From Vibrio breoganii (lineage in GTDB: Bacteria > Pseudomonadota > Gammaproteobacteria > Enterobacterales > Vibrionaceae), in contig NZ_CP016177.1 in the NCBI RefSeq assembly GCF_001677275.1, positions 1,178,001-1,242,000 of the forward strand: 64,000 nucleotides of DNA, read 5' to 3'. The notes below the pieces were generated by a model that did no database searches, was not told the origin of the DNA, and worked only from the letters and a program-made list of their open reading frames with translations. Of this stretch, positions 43,279 through 51,997 are shown in pieces (positions within the stretch are counted from its first letter, which is position 1; each line of letters begins with the position of its first letter). The translations under genes and the position numbers were made by a program.

Positions 43279-43959
43279 ATGAATTTAACGGCCAACAAAA
43301 AGGAACTAGCGTCTCAATTTCGCTGGGAAACCATCAATGCTATTGCCTACAAGGTTGGCGGTGCTTTATTTGTGATTGGCAGTTATTTCTTTTTCCCAGA
43401 TCAAGCTCAGTATGCTCATATTGGGGGGGGTATATTCCTCATTGCATCACTGATTTATCTTGTGGTGAATGTTCATGATATGGCTGAGATACGGCGCTAC
43501 TGGAAAAACCATACCGCGCACAATCGACAAGACAAGCTAGAGTATTTTGCTGGCGCGACTTACATGTTAGGGACGCTGTGTTTTGTATTGGGACGAGTGC
43601 TTGGATTTGAGGCGGTAGGATATCCATTAGTGAGTGCGTGGCTGTTTATTATCGGAAGCCTACTGTTTGTGTTTGGCGCATCCACCAATGTTTTTTTGAT
43701 CATACGTGCAGAGTCGGTAGAGCTATTACAGCTAATGAACCTCACATCCATTACCTTTATCGTAGGTTCAGTTTTATATGCGATTGCCTCGGTGCCTTAT
43801 CTTTGGGCCTTTGAATCTCAGGTAGATCACTTGCTCATTCTTAATTTTCTTGCATGGCAGTATATGATTGGAAGTCTGTTGTTTTTATTGGGTGGTGTAT
43901 TTAATTACTGGCGTGCGTATTTACTGATGCAGCGTAAGATTGAAAATATAGCGGCATGA
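43279..43959 (+). CDS. YrhK-domain membrane protein (duplicated)
   Basis: A 226-residue membrane protein with about six hydrophobic segments. Two YrhK-like units appear: AYKVGGALFVIGSYFFFP with ANIGGGIFLIASLIY and LMNLTSITFIVGSVLYAIASVPYLW with ILNFLAWQYMIGSLLFLLGGVF, each a helix pair in which a G-xxx-G phenylalanine-rich helix recurs. YrhK domain proteins have no known function. The start is uncertain: an in-frame ATG lies at 43246 and no good Shine-Dalgarno precedes either start. Confidence 0.75.
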   Translation: MNLTANKKELASQFRWETINAIAYKVGGALFVIGSYFFFPDQAQYAHIGGGIFLIASLIYLVVNVHDMAEIRRYWKNHTAHNRQDKLEYFAGATYMLGTLCFVLGRVLGFEAVGYPLVSAWLFIIGSLLFVFGASTNVFLIIRAESVELLQLMNLTSITFIVGSVLYAIASVPYLWAFESQVDHLLILNFLAWQYMIGSLLFLLGGVFNYWRAYLLMQRKIENIAA

Positions 43960-44019
43960 GTTTTCTCTCATGCCTTCACAAGAGAACATCTTTTAGTAAC
44001 CGAATTTGTCTCTTTTCTC

Positions 44020-44340
44020 TTAGAGGTTTTTCCAATCCAGCATGTCGTAGACTTCGAAGGCGGCCTCTTCATAAGGGTGGGCTTCTAGAAGCGCCTCAAT
44101 ACTTTGTCTTATATATCGGTCATCACAGACTAGCTCTATTTTTAGCTCTTTAAGGCGTTCTACCTCACCATGGTTGCCAATATGTGGATTGGCATCAGCC
44201 AATGGGCGAAACTGGCCTTGGCCTTCGGTTTGGAAGCAGCAGCGATCGTAGTCTCCAATCTTTCCTGCGCCCGCATCGAATAGCGCATCTTTTACCGCTT
44301 CAGCGTTGTCCACGGGAACAAAGAAAATGATTTTTTTCAT
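44020..44340 (-). CDS. NIF3-like / YqfO-family small protein
   Basis: A 106-residue protein, MKKIIFFVPVDNAEAVKDALFDAGAGKIGDYDRCCFQTEGQGQFRP, and ending AHPYEEAAFEVYDMLDW. It corresponds to the inserted YqfO-type (CutA-like trimeric) domain of NIF3 proteins, found alone in many gammaproteobacteria and labelled 'NGG1p interacting factor NIF3'. The function is unknown; metal or nucleotide binding is suspected. Confidence 0.85.
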   Translation of the reverse strand: MKKIIFFVPVDNAEAVKDALFDAGAGKIGDYDRCCFQTEGQGQFRPLADANPHIGNHGEVERLKELKIELVCDDRYIRQSIEALLEAHPYEEAAFEVYDMLDWKNL

Positions 44341-44622
44341 CTAAGCACTCAAGAAATAAAGTCAATCAATAAGATGATTGTAGAGTAAATATGAGCAGTT
44401 GTTTGCCAATCAATCTGTCTACAGGGCAGGTATGACGTTTGCCTTTGAGAGCGTGATAAAGAGGTAGTTTTTCGTTATTGGAACAGGGGTTAGATGCGGC
44501 TTTGTAAGACACCGTATTCAACAATAAATCATTACGGATACGACAAAAATTATTTGATTTTCAACGGTGCCTTTTCACTCTATTTTCAGCTTGTTCTAAT
44601 AACACAAATAATAGAGGTCATT

Positions 44623-44979
44623 GTGGCTGAGACATTGATTCGCTTGGGTGAAAAACGCTTCTACGACGATAAAGCTTTTCCTCGCGGTTTCGCTAAATCA
44701 GGCAACTTTACAATCTTAGAAGATGAACTATTGATGTATTACGGTGATACCTTGTCTGGTTTAGAAACTGGCAGGCTAGAGCCGATGAATCAAGAAGAAA
44801 AACATTTTCTAAAAGCACTTAAGGATCCGAAAAAGGCGAACACTAAACTTGAAACAACGTGGCTGAAATACATCAAACATTCTCGCACAAGAAAATGTTT
44901 TTATACCTTTAACAGCAAGAAAATATCCACCAATCACAGCGCCTTTGAGCAAGAGTTAGCTTACGCTTACGAGGACTGA
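44623..44979 (+). CDS. maoP: MaoP (DUF413), Ori macrodomain protein homologue
   Basis: A 118-residue protein of the DUF413 family: LGEKRFYDDKAFPRGFAKSGNFTILEDELL, LEPMNQEEKHFLKALKDPKKANTKLETTWLKYIKHSRTRKCFYTF. In E. coli MaoP (YifE) acts with the DNA site maoS to organise the Ori macrodomain. The GTG at 44623 with AGAGG upstream gives the conserved start; the frame is open for 43 codons further upstream but those lack conservation. Ends at a bidirectional terminator. Confidence 0.85.
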   Translation: MAETLIRLGEKRFYDDKAFPRGFAKSGNFTILEDELLMYYGDTLSGLETGRLEPMNQEEKHFLKALKDPKKANTKLETTWLKYIKHSRTRKCFYTFNSKKISTNHSAFEQELAYAYED

Positions 44980-44993
44980 TCGTTTTAAATTGT

Positions 44994-45024
44994 GAGAGGT
45001 ATTTTTCGGTGAAGAATACCTCTC
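44994..45024. terminator. Terminator between maoP and cytochrome b561 genes
   Basis: GAGAGGTATT (44994-45003) pairs with AATACCTCTC (45015-45024). The T-run sits inside the loop region, so termination efficiency is uncertain, but the location between two converging genes is right. Confidence 0.7.
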
Positions 45025-45044
45025 GTTGTTCTACGCTTCAGGCG

Positions 45045-45584
45045 TTAAAACTTCTTTCCAAGCATGCGGCTGATAGTGCCGTCTTTATCGATAAATTGGT
45101 GCTTTAGCGCTCCAGCAATATGAAGTACCAGCACAGCAACTATGATGTTCACAGCACTGTGATGGATAGTGCTGCCCACTTGTTGCAACCACTCAATCTT
45201 TTCACCCTCATTAATAATCACCCAACCGAAAACATCGACAGCTCTACCGCCAGCGGCGCTCATAGTGATGCCAGAAATAGGCATGGCTATCGTCGCTAAC
45301 ATCAAGATGCCATGCACTGCGTGGGCGATCTTTTCTTGCCATACTGGGCTGCTACTTAGACTCGATAGTTTGCCTTCTTTGAGTCTCCATGCAATGCGCA
45401 TCGTCGCGACAATAAGGATCAGCACACCAAAGGATTTGTGATAACCCATTAACTCAAATTTGCTGGGTCCTCTGTCCATTTCAGACATGATCAGGCCGAC
45501 GACAAATACACCAATGAAGGACGCGCCGGTAAGCCAGTGCATTACAATGGTAGTGAGTGAAAGTTTTTTGGGCTTGGGTGCCAT
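45045..45584 (-). CDS. Cytochrome b561 family protein (CybB-like)
   Basis: A 179-residue four-helix membrane protein with histidines placed for two b hemes: MHW at about 15-16, GYHKSFG near 48, AHAVHG near 87 and STIHHSAVN near 140. Bacterial CybB oxidises membrane quinol and can pass electrons to superoxide or other acceptors. It sits alone and converges on maoP. Start ATG 45584; frame carries a basic first segment (MAPKPKKLS). Confidence 0.86.
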   Translation of the reverse strand: MAPKPKKLSLTTIVMHWLTGASFIGVFVVGLIMSEMDRGPSKFELMGYHKSFGVLILIVATMRIAWRLKEGKLSSLSSSPVWQEKIAHAVHGILMLATIAMPISGITMSAAGGRAVDVFGWVIINEGEKIEWLQQVGSTIHHSAVNIIVAVLVLHIAGALKHQFIDKDGTISRMLGKKF

Positions 45585-45698
45585 GGATTTATACCGAATA
45601 GAAAATTTATAAGCGTATTATCTATGAACTTTATGAAACTAACAGGTGAATTACTGTAAAGTAACGTAAATGGGCCCTTAATTGCATAAGGCATTGAA

Positions 45699-47522
45699 AT
45701 GCAGAAACAAAATACAATAGAACAGCAGCAAAATATGCCTGATAAAGGGTCGAAAGATGATCGGAAAAGCTTGAGTATTTTACTTGAGCTGCTCAAATTT
45801 GTGGGGCCTTATAAAGGCAAGGTTATCGCTGCTCTAATTGCCCTGTTTTTTACAGCAGGGCTGACGCTATCCGTAGGTCACGGAGTTCGCTTGCTCATCG
45901 ATGAGGGCTTCTCCCAGCGCTCACTCAGCGATCTTGGCAATGCGATTCAATTCATTGTTATTGTGACTGTCTGTATCTCCGTCGGCACCTTCTTTAGGTT
46001 CTATCTTGTCTCATCGGTTGGTGAGCGCGTCAGTGCGGATATACGTCTTGCGGTGTTCAACCACGTTGTGACCTTGCACCCTAGCTATTTTGAAACCAAT
46101 GGCAGTGGCGACATTATGTCACGCCTAACCACCGACACTACGCTATTACAAAGCATCATTGGTTCGTCCTTTTCCATGGCGATGCGCAGCGCATTAATGT
46201 GTATTGGCGCAATCATTATGCTATTCGCCACCAACGTAAAGCTCACTCTGATAGTGCTCGCTTCAGTCCCTTTTATCTTAGTGCCAATCTTGGTTTACGG
46301 CAGGCGAGTTCGCGCGCTCTCGCGTAAAAGTCAGGATTCAATGTCGGATGTAGGCAGTTATGCAGGAGAGGCGATTGAGCACATAAAAACGGTGCAGAGT
46401 TATAGCCGAGAGTCTGAGGAGAAGGCGTCATTTTCAACAGAGGTGGAGCGCGCGTATGAGATAGGGCGAGAGCGAGTAAAGCAGCGGGCCATCCTTATCT
46501 CTGGAGTGATTGTGATCGTCTTTGGCGCTATATCCGGCATGTTATGGGTTGGGGGAAGCGATGTTATTCACGGCAAGATGTCGGCAGGTGATTTAGGTGC
46601 TTTTGTCTTCTATGCCATTATGGTTGCTTCATCGACGGCGACCATCTCTGAGGTCTTTGGAGAGTTGCAACGTGCCGCTGGCGCCACTGAGCGATTGCTC
46701 GAAATCCTCAATGTAGAGAGCCATATAGTGGCACCGCAAAATGATGCGCTCTCAACCAAGGGGGTGTCCGCAGAGGTCTCCTTTGATGATGTGTCTTTCT
46801 TTTATCCATCAAGAAAAGACAGCGCGGCCATTAGCCAGCTGAATCTGACCGCTGAAGAAGGCAGGGTACTGGCGCTGGTGGGGCCGTCTGGCGCAGGTAA
46901 AACGACACTGTTTGAACTGCTGCAACGTTTCTATGATCCTCAGAAGGGAGCGGTAAAACTCGGTGGCGTGGATGTACGTCGTTTTGATCCCAAAGAACTG
47001 CGCGACACTATGGCATTAGTGCCTCAGCAACCAGCGCTGTTTAGTCATGATGTGTTTCATAACATCCGGTATGGCAAACCCAACGCAACCGATGCAGAAG
47101 TGATAGAAGCGGCCAAGAAGGCGCATGCCCATGAGTTTATTGTGAACTTGCCTCAGGGCTACCAAAGCTTCTTAGGAGAAAAGGGCGTTCGACTGTCCGG
47201 TGGGCAGCGTCAGAGGATCGCGATTGCAAGAGCCATTCTTAAAGACCCAACAATCTTACTATTGGATGAAGCCACCAGTGCCCTTGATAGTGAGAGTGAA
47301 CACCACGTGCAAAAGGCACTAGAAGAGTTAATGAAAAACAGAACCACGATCATCATTGCTCATCGCCTTTCTACCATTCAACACGCTGACCAAATTGCCG
47401 TTTTAGATCACGGAGAACTGGTCGATGTGGGTAATCATGCCCAGTTACTGCAAAGCTGTGATTTGTATCAGCGACTGGTAGAGCTACAGTTTAAACAAGG
47501 CGCAAGAGAGGCTATTGAATAG
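45699..47522 (+). CDS. ABC half-transporter (permease plus ATPase, MsbA/lipid-exporter type)
   Basis: A 607-residue ABC exporter half-transporter: six membrane helices in residues ~30-330 and a nucleotide-binding domain. Walker A LVGPSGAGKTTLFELLQ is near 395-410, the Q-loop near 440 in ALVPQQPALFSHD, the signature VRLSGGQRQR near 497, Walker B ILLLDEATSALD near 520 and the H-loop IAHRLSTIQ. Such homodimers export lipids, peptides or drugs. The label MsbA is not justified because the lipid A biosynthetic genes are not adjacent. Single-gene unit. Confidence 0.9.
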   Translation: MQKQNTIEQQQNMPDKGSKDDRKSLSILLELLKFVGPYKGKVIAALIALFFTAGLTLSVGHGVRLLIDEGFSQRSLSDLGNAIQFIVIVTVCISVGTFFRFYLVSSVGERVSADIRLAVFNHVVTLHPSYFETNGSGDIMSRLTTDTTLLQSIIGSSFSMAMRSALMCIGAIIMLFATNVKLTLIVLASVPFILVPILVYGRRVRALSRKSQDSMSDVGSYAGEAIEHIKTVQSYSRESEEKASFSTEVERAYEIGRERVKQRAILISGVIVIVFGAISGMLWVGGSDVIHGKMSAGDLGAFVFYAIMVASSTATISEVFGELQRAAGATERLLEILNVESHIVAPQNDALSTKGVSAEVSFDDVSFFYPSRKDSAAISQLNLTAEEGRVLALVGPSGAGKTTLFELLQRFYDPQKGAVKLGGVDVRRFDPKELRDTMALVPQQPALFSHDVFHNIRYGKPNATDAEVIEAAKKAHAHEFIVNLPQGYQSFLGEKGVRLSGGQRQRIAIARAILKDPTILLLDEATSALDSESEHHVQKALEELMKNRTTIIIAHRLSTIQHADQIAVLDHGELVDVGNHAQLLQSCDLYQRLVELQFKQGAREAIE

Positions 47523-48188
47523 ATGCGCTCGCGTGTAATTCACGGCTTAGCGGATGGCACTAAGCCGTATTATCAGTCTAGACAAACGGCTCCCACCAAT
47601 ACGATTATTTCAATGACCTTAAGTATTAGAGCAGTGCTTGTTGGTTCTGTATGTTACTTAATCCAAAGAAATCTCTTTTCCTGTGCCGTTGAGATGAGCA
47701 TGTCGAATAGTAGCGAGCAAACCATCATTTGAGTTTATGTCTATACCCAATTGGGCTTTCTACAATTGCGACCCTGCACACGCTATCTTTATATTAGAGT
47801 TCGAAAGTGTGAAAGTGTGGTGGTCGGATACCATGCTCTGAGTCGTTTTTTAGTAATTCGAAATAACGATGGTCATCTGTTCGGTTTTGGTCATGTGAGA
47901 CTCAGCATAAAAACTTTGCAGCAAGTCTCTGCTCACAACGCTTCTTACTTTGGAATATGGGCTGAGTACTTCCCCGGCTCTGAAATCCCTCAATAAGTCA
48001 TGGTGTTATAGTCAACAGCCTGTTTACAATAAGAGGTTGTGAGCGCCATAATGAGACTGTGCGCAACTAGCGTCATTTCGCTGGATAGTAATGGATGTGC
48101 ACTTTTCTATTCGGCGAGTTCAGGTTAAGCATCGGAAGTAAATACCGAACACGCATATTCATAGACTTAGGTAGGGAGCGCCTGAATA
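47523..48188. other. Intergenic region, no credible gene
   Basis: About 660 bases with only short frames (47523-47732, 47751-47996) that lack Shine-Dalgarno and resemble no family. The main structure is the hairpin ACGGCTTAG/CTAAGCCGT (47542-47568), which may be the end of the ABC transporter transcript. Confidence 0.5.
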
Positions 48189-49730
48189 TTGTACGTCACA
48201 CAAAGTACCAATCTCTTACTGAAAACTTTGCTTAGATACCTAGGGGCGTTGCTACTCTTATTGCTTACTGGGTGTTCATCATTGAAATATTCAACGGTGA
48301 GTGAGCAAGAGGAGTTGGCTCAATGTGCTGACCCAAGTTACGAATGGAGGCCAAAGTTAACGCCAGAGCAAATCATTAATACAAGGGCTATCCGCAGTTC
48401 GGTTAATGATTACATTGCGTTGAACGAACAACTGCTATCTTATCGCGAACGAATGTTTGTAGAAATTGAATCGATGAGAGCTGATTATTCGGAAGATAAT
48501 CCTATACCGTCCAAGGTATTAAACAGACTAAACCAAAAGTTAGTAGAGAGTGTAGAGCTTGCCTATCAATTCGAAAACGTTTTGCAAAACAACTACTGTT
48601 GGTATGGCAGTCTCGAAGATGGAGAGCAGGACTATTCATCGTTTATCGGCTTTATGTTAGAGCTCTCCAGCGCATTGACACTCTATGATATCTATTTCCA
48701 AGTTTATAGCACGGCCTACGAGAATCAGCGTCTAACTCGCTTCTTAAATCAAGGCGATAAGGGCTATGAAAAACCGCCAAATTCCTTGTCTTTGTATGCT
48801 CAGAATATCCAAGATTTTGCCAACCTCAAGAGATTGTCAGAGCAGGTCGCTTTTTATCAAGATAATATCAGCAACTATCCAAAGCTCGTTAACTCCTCAC
48901 AGCTTTGGTATTTGAAACTCAATATTGAGCAAAGTCCTACTTTTCAAAAGATCCCTGACATGAAACTGAGTGAGGTGATGTCGAAACGCTTTAGCCATAA
49001 TGTCGATATTGCGGTTTACGATTTCGAAGAGATCAATCGCTCAGCGGTCAACGGAATTAGTGGTTTCTTCGGTAATGTGACTGGCTTGTTTGAATCGAGA
49101 AAGGGCTATCTCTACAACTCCCCGGAGGTTATACAAGATGTGAGTTCGCACTTAAAAGCAGGGGACATTTTGTTAGAAAAAACGCCTTTCCGGTTAACGG
49201 ATAAAGTGATTCCTGGGTATTGGGGTCATGCGGCTGTTTGGGTTGGCAGTGAAGAGGAGCTAACTGCCCTTGGTATTTGGGACCATCCTATTGTCGTAAA
49301 ACATCATCAACAAATACGTGAAGGGGACATGGTGGCAGAAGCGTTGCGCTCTGGAGTACAACTCAGTTCTCTTGAGCACTTCATGAACATCGATGACCTA
49401 GCAATGATACGCGTAAGCAATCAGACACAAGAGCAAAAGCAGCAGGTGATTATTGATACGTTACGCCAGATAGGGAAGGAGTACGACTTCAATTACGATA
49501 TAGAAACAACAGATAAAATAGTGTGCTCGCAACTTGTCTATATCGCCTACAGTGACATCAATTGGTCAACAGATAGGGTCGCAGGGCGATATACCATCAG
49601 TCCTGATGCGATAGCTGCTCAGACGTTAACTAATGAGCAGGTTAGTATCGAACTTCTGTATTTGTACAATAAGCGAGTAGATCAAGATTTGTCGCTACAG
49701 ATGTCGGAAGTGTTGTTGGCCGAAGAGTAA
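48189..49730 (+). CDS. Lipoprotein with C-terminal YiiX-like (permuted NlpC/P60) domain
   Basis: A 513-residue lipoprotein. The lipobox LLLTGC gives a lipidated cysteine at about residue 29. The middle region (about 50-300) is helical with no family I recognise. The C-terminal region matches YiiX/permuted papain-fold proteins: SHLKAGDILLEKTPF, then the catalytic histidine in YWGHAAVWVG near 347, and the cysteine in KIVCSQLVYIAY near 445. Members of this group act on lipids or cell-wall amides. TTG 48189 is chosen with AGGGAG upstream; the next gene follows after 29 bases, so the two are probably co-transcribed. Confidence 0.78.
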   Translation: MYVTQSTNLLLKTLLRYLGALLLLLLTGCSSLKYSTVSEQEELAQCADPSYEWRPKLTPEQIINTRAIRSSVNDYIALNEQLLSYRERMFVEIESMRADYSEDNPIPSKVLNRLNQKLVESVELAYQFENVLQNNYCWYGSLEDGEQDYSSFIGFMLELSSALTLYDIYFQVYSTAYENQRLTRFLNQGDKGYEKPPNSLSLYAQNIQDFANLKRLSEQVAFYQDNISNYPKLVNSSQLWYLKLNIEQSPTFQKIPDMKLSEVMSKRFSHNVDIAVYDFEEINRSAVNGISGFFGNVTGLFESRKGYLYNSPEVIQDVSSHLKAGDILLEKTPFRLTDKVIPGYWGHAAVWVGSEEELTALGIWDHPIVVKHHQQIREGDMVAEALRSGVQLSSLEHFMNIDDLAMIRVSNQTQEQKQQVIIDTLRQIGKEYDFNYDIETTDKIVCSQLVYIAYSDINWSTDRVAGRYTISPDAIAAQTLTNEQVSIELLYLYNKRVDQDLSLQMSEVLLAEE

Positions 49731-49759
49731 TTCTCACTTTTATTAGGGAAGGAATAACC

Positions 49760-50746
49760 TTGTTTAAGACGTTTTTAGCCAGCTTAATGCTACTGCTTGC
49801 TGGTGGCGCAGTATCAGGAGAGGTGGATAACTACTATGGTTGGGGAAAAGAATTAAAAGATGAAAAAAAGGCTTTTAATCAATACCTGAACGTAACAGTT
49901 ACTCAAATCTTAGTTGATCAGAAATCCAAGTTTTCTACAGCGCAGTGTCCTGACGTTGCTGAGTGGATCATGCGAAATCTGGGTGCGCAGAGATATCCTC
50001 TAGCCTACCGAGGCGCATTAAATTCAGATATGGAGATCTGGGCTCAAGAATCCCCTTTGTTAGACCGGTTACCTGCAGTTGGAGTATCTCTAGACCAATA
50101 CGCTTTGGATAGTATCTATTCCCCAGTGATGCGCACAGCAGGTATCAAAACTGACCTCGACCATATTATTAATGTGAACGGCACATATATTGGTACGGAC
50201 AAAATCAGCCATTTTTTGGGATCAGGCTATGAGTACTACAAGCGCTACAGAAAAGCGATTCAATCTACATCACCGGAACTAGCGCAGATGGAAGCTATTG
50301 CGTGGGCTGACTCGATGGAAGGGGGATTGTTAGGAATGAAGGTAGTCGGCGTCTACTCCTATGCGGATCTTGAGGCTAACTATCAAGGATTTTTGTTTGC
50401 AAAGGATCTGTGTGATAAACCGTATATTAAGCAAGTGGATTCACAGTGGCAGTTGACGACCCCTATTGAAGTCGAAAACTATGTTAATCCCAACTGGGAT
50501 GAATCCTTCAATGTCTCAGCATACAGTAAGTCCAGACTAGAGAGTGTAAAAAACAACCTAACCCACTTACCGGTTTGTGATCTGAAAGACGGGGCTTGGG
50601 TTAAAACGCAAACAGAGCAATATAAGCGGTTCGATCAATCCCCGAGAACAAAGCAAAGCGACTATTTAAACACGAGCTTTTCAGCACAGTTGCTTTACTT
50701 GACCCAACAATACAAACACGCTCCGGACACATTGACGGCTGAGTAA
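49760..50746 (+). CDS. Exported protein of unknown function, probably cut short by a stop codon
   Basis: A 328-residue secreted protein (signal peptide to about AVSG, residue 20; TTG start with GGAAGGAA upstream). It has a GTDKISHFLGSGYEYYKRY block that recalls the D-K-x-x-H-F motif of small outer-membrane-linked DUF2279 proteins, and SMEGGLLGMKVVGVYSYADLEANYQG. The frame stays open for 37 codons past the TAA at 50744-50746, reading LRAQFKELNITQSQLDAWARK and on to TAA at 50858-50860; a CAA-to-TAA change would join them as LTAEQLRAQF. So the original protein was probably ~366 residues. It follows the YiiX-like lipoprotein gene and may be its partner. Confidence 0.65.
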   Translation: MFKTFLASLMLLLAGGAVSGEVDNYYGWGKELKDEKKAFNQYLNVTVTQILVDQKSKFSTAQCPDVAEWIMRNLGAQRYPLAYRGALNSDMEIWAQESPLLDRLPAVGVSLDQYALDSIYSPVMRTAGIKTDLDHIINVNGTYIGTDKISHFLGSGYEYYKRYRKAIQSTSPELAQMEAIAWADSMEGGLLGMKVVGVYSYADLEANYQGFLFAKDLCDKPYIKQVDSQWQLTTPIEVENYVNPNWDESFNVSAYSKSRLESVKNNLTHLPVCDLKDGAWVKTQTEQYKRFDQSPRTKQSDYLNTSFSAQLLYLTQQYKHAPDTLTAE

Positions 50747-51085
50747 CTGCGCGCCCAGTTCAAAGAGCTGAATATTACCCAATCTCAACTTGATGCCTGG
50801 GCGCGAAAGGTAAGTACACCGTTACAGGCAGACTTTACGCTGTCAGCGCTTTGTCCATAAGGGGCATGGAGTAAGAGGGCATGTATTATAGCTATGGGCT
50901 CGGTTAGAGCTAATAGCTCCCTGTTGATTAATCTAGATAATTTATGGCAAGTGATTGCAGCACCTCCATTACTCACGCAAAAAGCAAAACCTGCTCCTGT
51001 TATCTTTTGGTCTTGAGTTGTATTTCCGACCTCTAAACAACTAATGTTAGTAGTGACACCATTGTAAATTATGTGGGTGGTTACT

Positions 51086-51784
51086 ATGAAAATATTGAGC
51101 GTTAGCCTTGCATTTTTGTTGTTGCTTACCTTAGCGTCGAACGGCGCTTATAGTGATAGCAAAAAAGGTGGTTATGAAAACTTGTCTTCAATACATTTTG
51201 TATCTGAAGCTATTAGTGAACACGAAAGACTTCATTTGATATTTATGCGTGAAGAAGAAAAACTTGCTCGCGATGTTTATATAAAACTAAGCATAGAGCA
51301 CCCTGAAACGAGAATATTTGGCAAAATTGCAATAGCTGAAACTCATCATACTGGTAGCGTTTTTGATGCGTTACTGCGATTTAATATCGACGATCCCGTT
51401 GTGAATGATAATGTTGGAGTATTTTCAGGCGAGGAGTTTGGTCCGTATTTCACTGAAAAATATACAGATCTTACTAACCAAGGGCTATCCAGTGAGTTGG
51501 ATGCGCTTTATGTGGGAGCCTTCATCGAAGAACTCGATATGTTAGACATAAAGACTTGTCCGAAAGTGATGATAGAAGAAATCGACTCAATTAAGGTATC
51601 GAATGATTGTGGTTTAATCTATACAAACGATAGAGTGATTAGCTCGCTTTACGGGCATTTAATCGCAGGTTCGGAAGATCACCTAAAAGCCTTTGTTTAT
51701 AATATTGAAAAATACATAGGAGAAGGCGCATATCAAGCGCAAGTTCTCCCTCAAGAAGATATCGATGACATTTTAGGTCGATAA
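51086..51784 (+). CDS. DUF2202 ferritin-like domain protein, exported
   Basis: A 232-residue protein: signal peptide (MKILSVSLAFLLLLTLASNG) and a DUF2202 domain with HERLHLIFMREEEKLARDVYIKLSIEHPE, EETHH-like AIAETHHTGSVFDALL, and EELDMLDI. The repeated E-E/E-x-x-H pattern is that of ferritin-like helices that may bind a di-metal centre. Function unknown. ATG 51086 gives the signal peptide; the frame can also start at ATG 51071. A strong hairpin terminator follows. Confidence 0.85.
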   Translation: MKILSVSLAFLLLLTLASNGAYSDSKKGGYENLSSIHFVSEAISEHERLHLIFMREEEKLARDVYIKLSIEHPETRIFGKIAIAETHHTGSVFDALLRFNIDDPVVNDNVGVFSGEEFGPYFTEKYTDLTNQGLSSELDALYVGAFIEELDMLDIKTCPKVMIEEIDSIKVSNDCGLIYTNDRVISSLYGHLIAGSEDHLKAFVYNIEKYIGEGAYQAQVLPQEDIDDILGR

Positions 51785-51807
51785 AGAGAATGACATCTAA
51801 CGTGGTT

Positions 51808-51850
51808 AGCAAAGCTTACTGTATTTTAAATATAGTAGCTTTGCTTTTTT
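51808..51850 (+). terminator. Terminator after DUF2202 gene
   Basis: AGCAAAGCT (51808-51816) pairs with AGCTTTGCT (51837-51845), with further pairing (ACT/AGT), followed by a T-run to 51850. Confidence 0.85.
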
Positions 51851-51997
51851 GATCCGGGCCAGAAAATGCGGGCTTCGGAAAGGGGTAGGATAATGAGGCG
51901 GATTCTCTTTGAGTATGTGAATTACAATTGAGCCAGTACAACCTATCTGGTCTAGTGAATTCTTGAACTGAAAACGATGATTGCGTACTCCCTAATC

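Noticed and set aside
47523-47732. Short plus-strand frame starting next to the ABC transporter stop
   Set aside because: It begins inside a hairpin region and reads through non-coding sequence; no support.
47751-47996. Plus-strand 81-codon frame in the gap after the ABC transporter
   Set aside because: TTG start without Shine-Dalgarno, odd composition and no family resemblance.
50785-50976. Minus-strand 63-codon frame downstream of the broken exported-protein gene
   Set aside because: It overlaps the coding-like remnant on the other strand and has no family resemblance.
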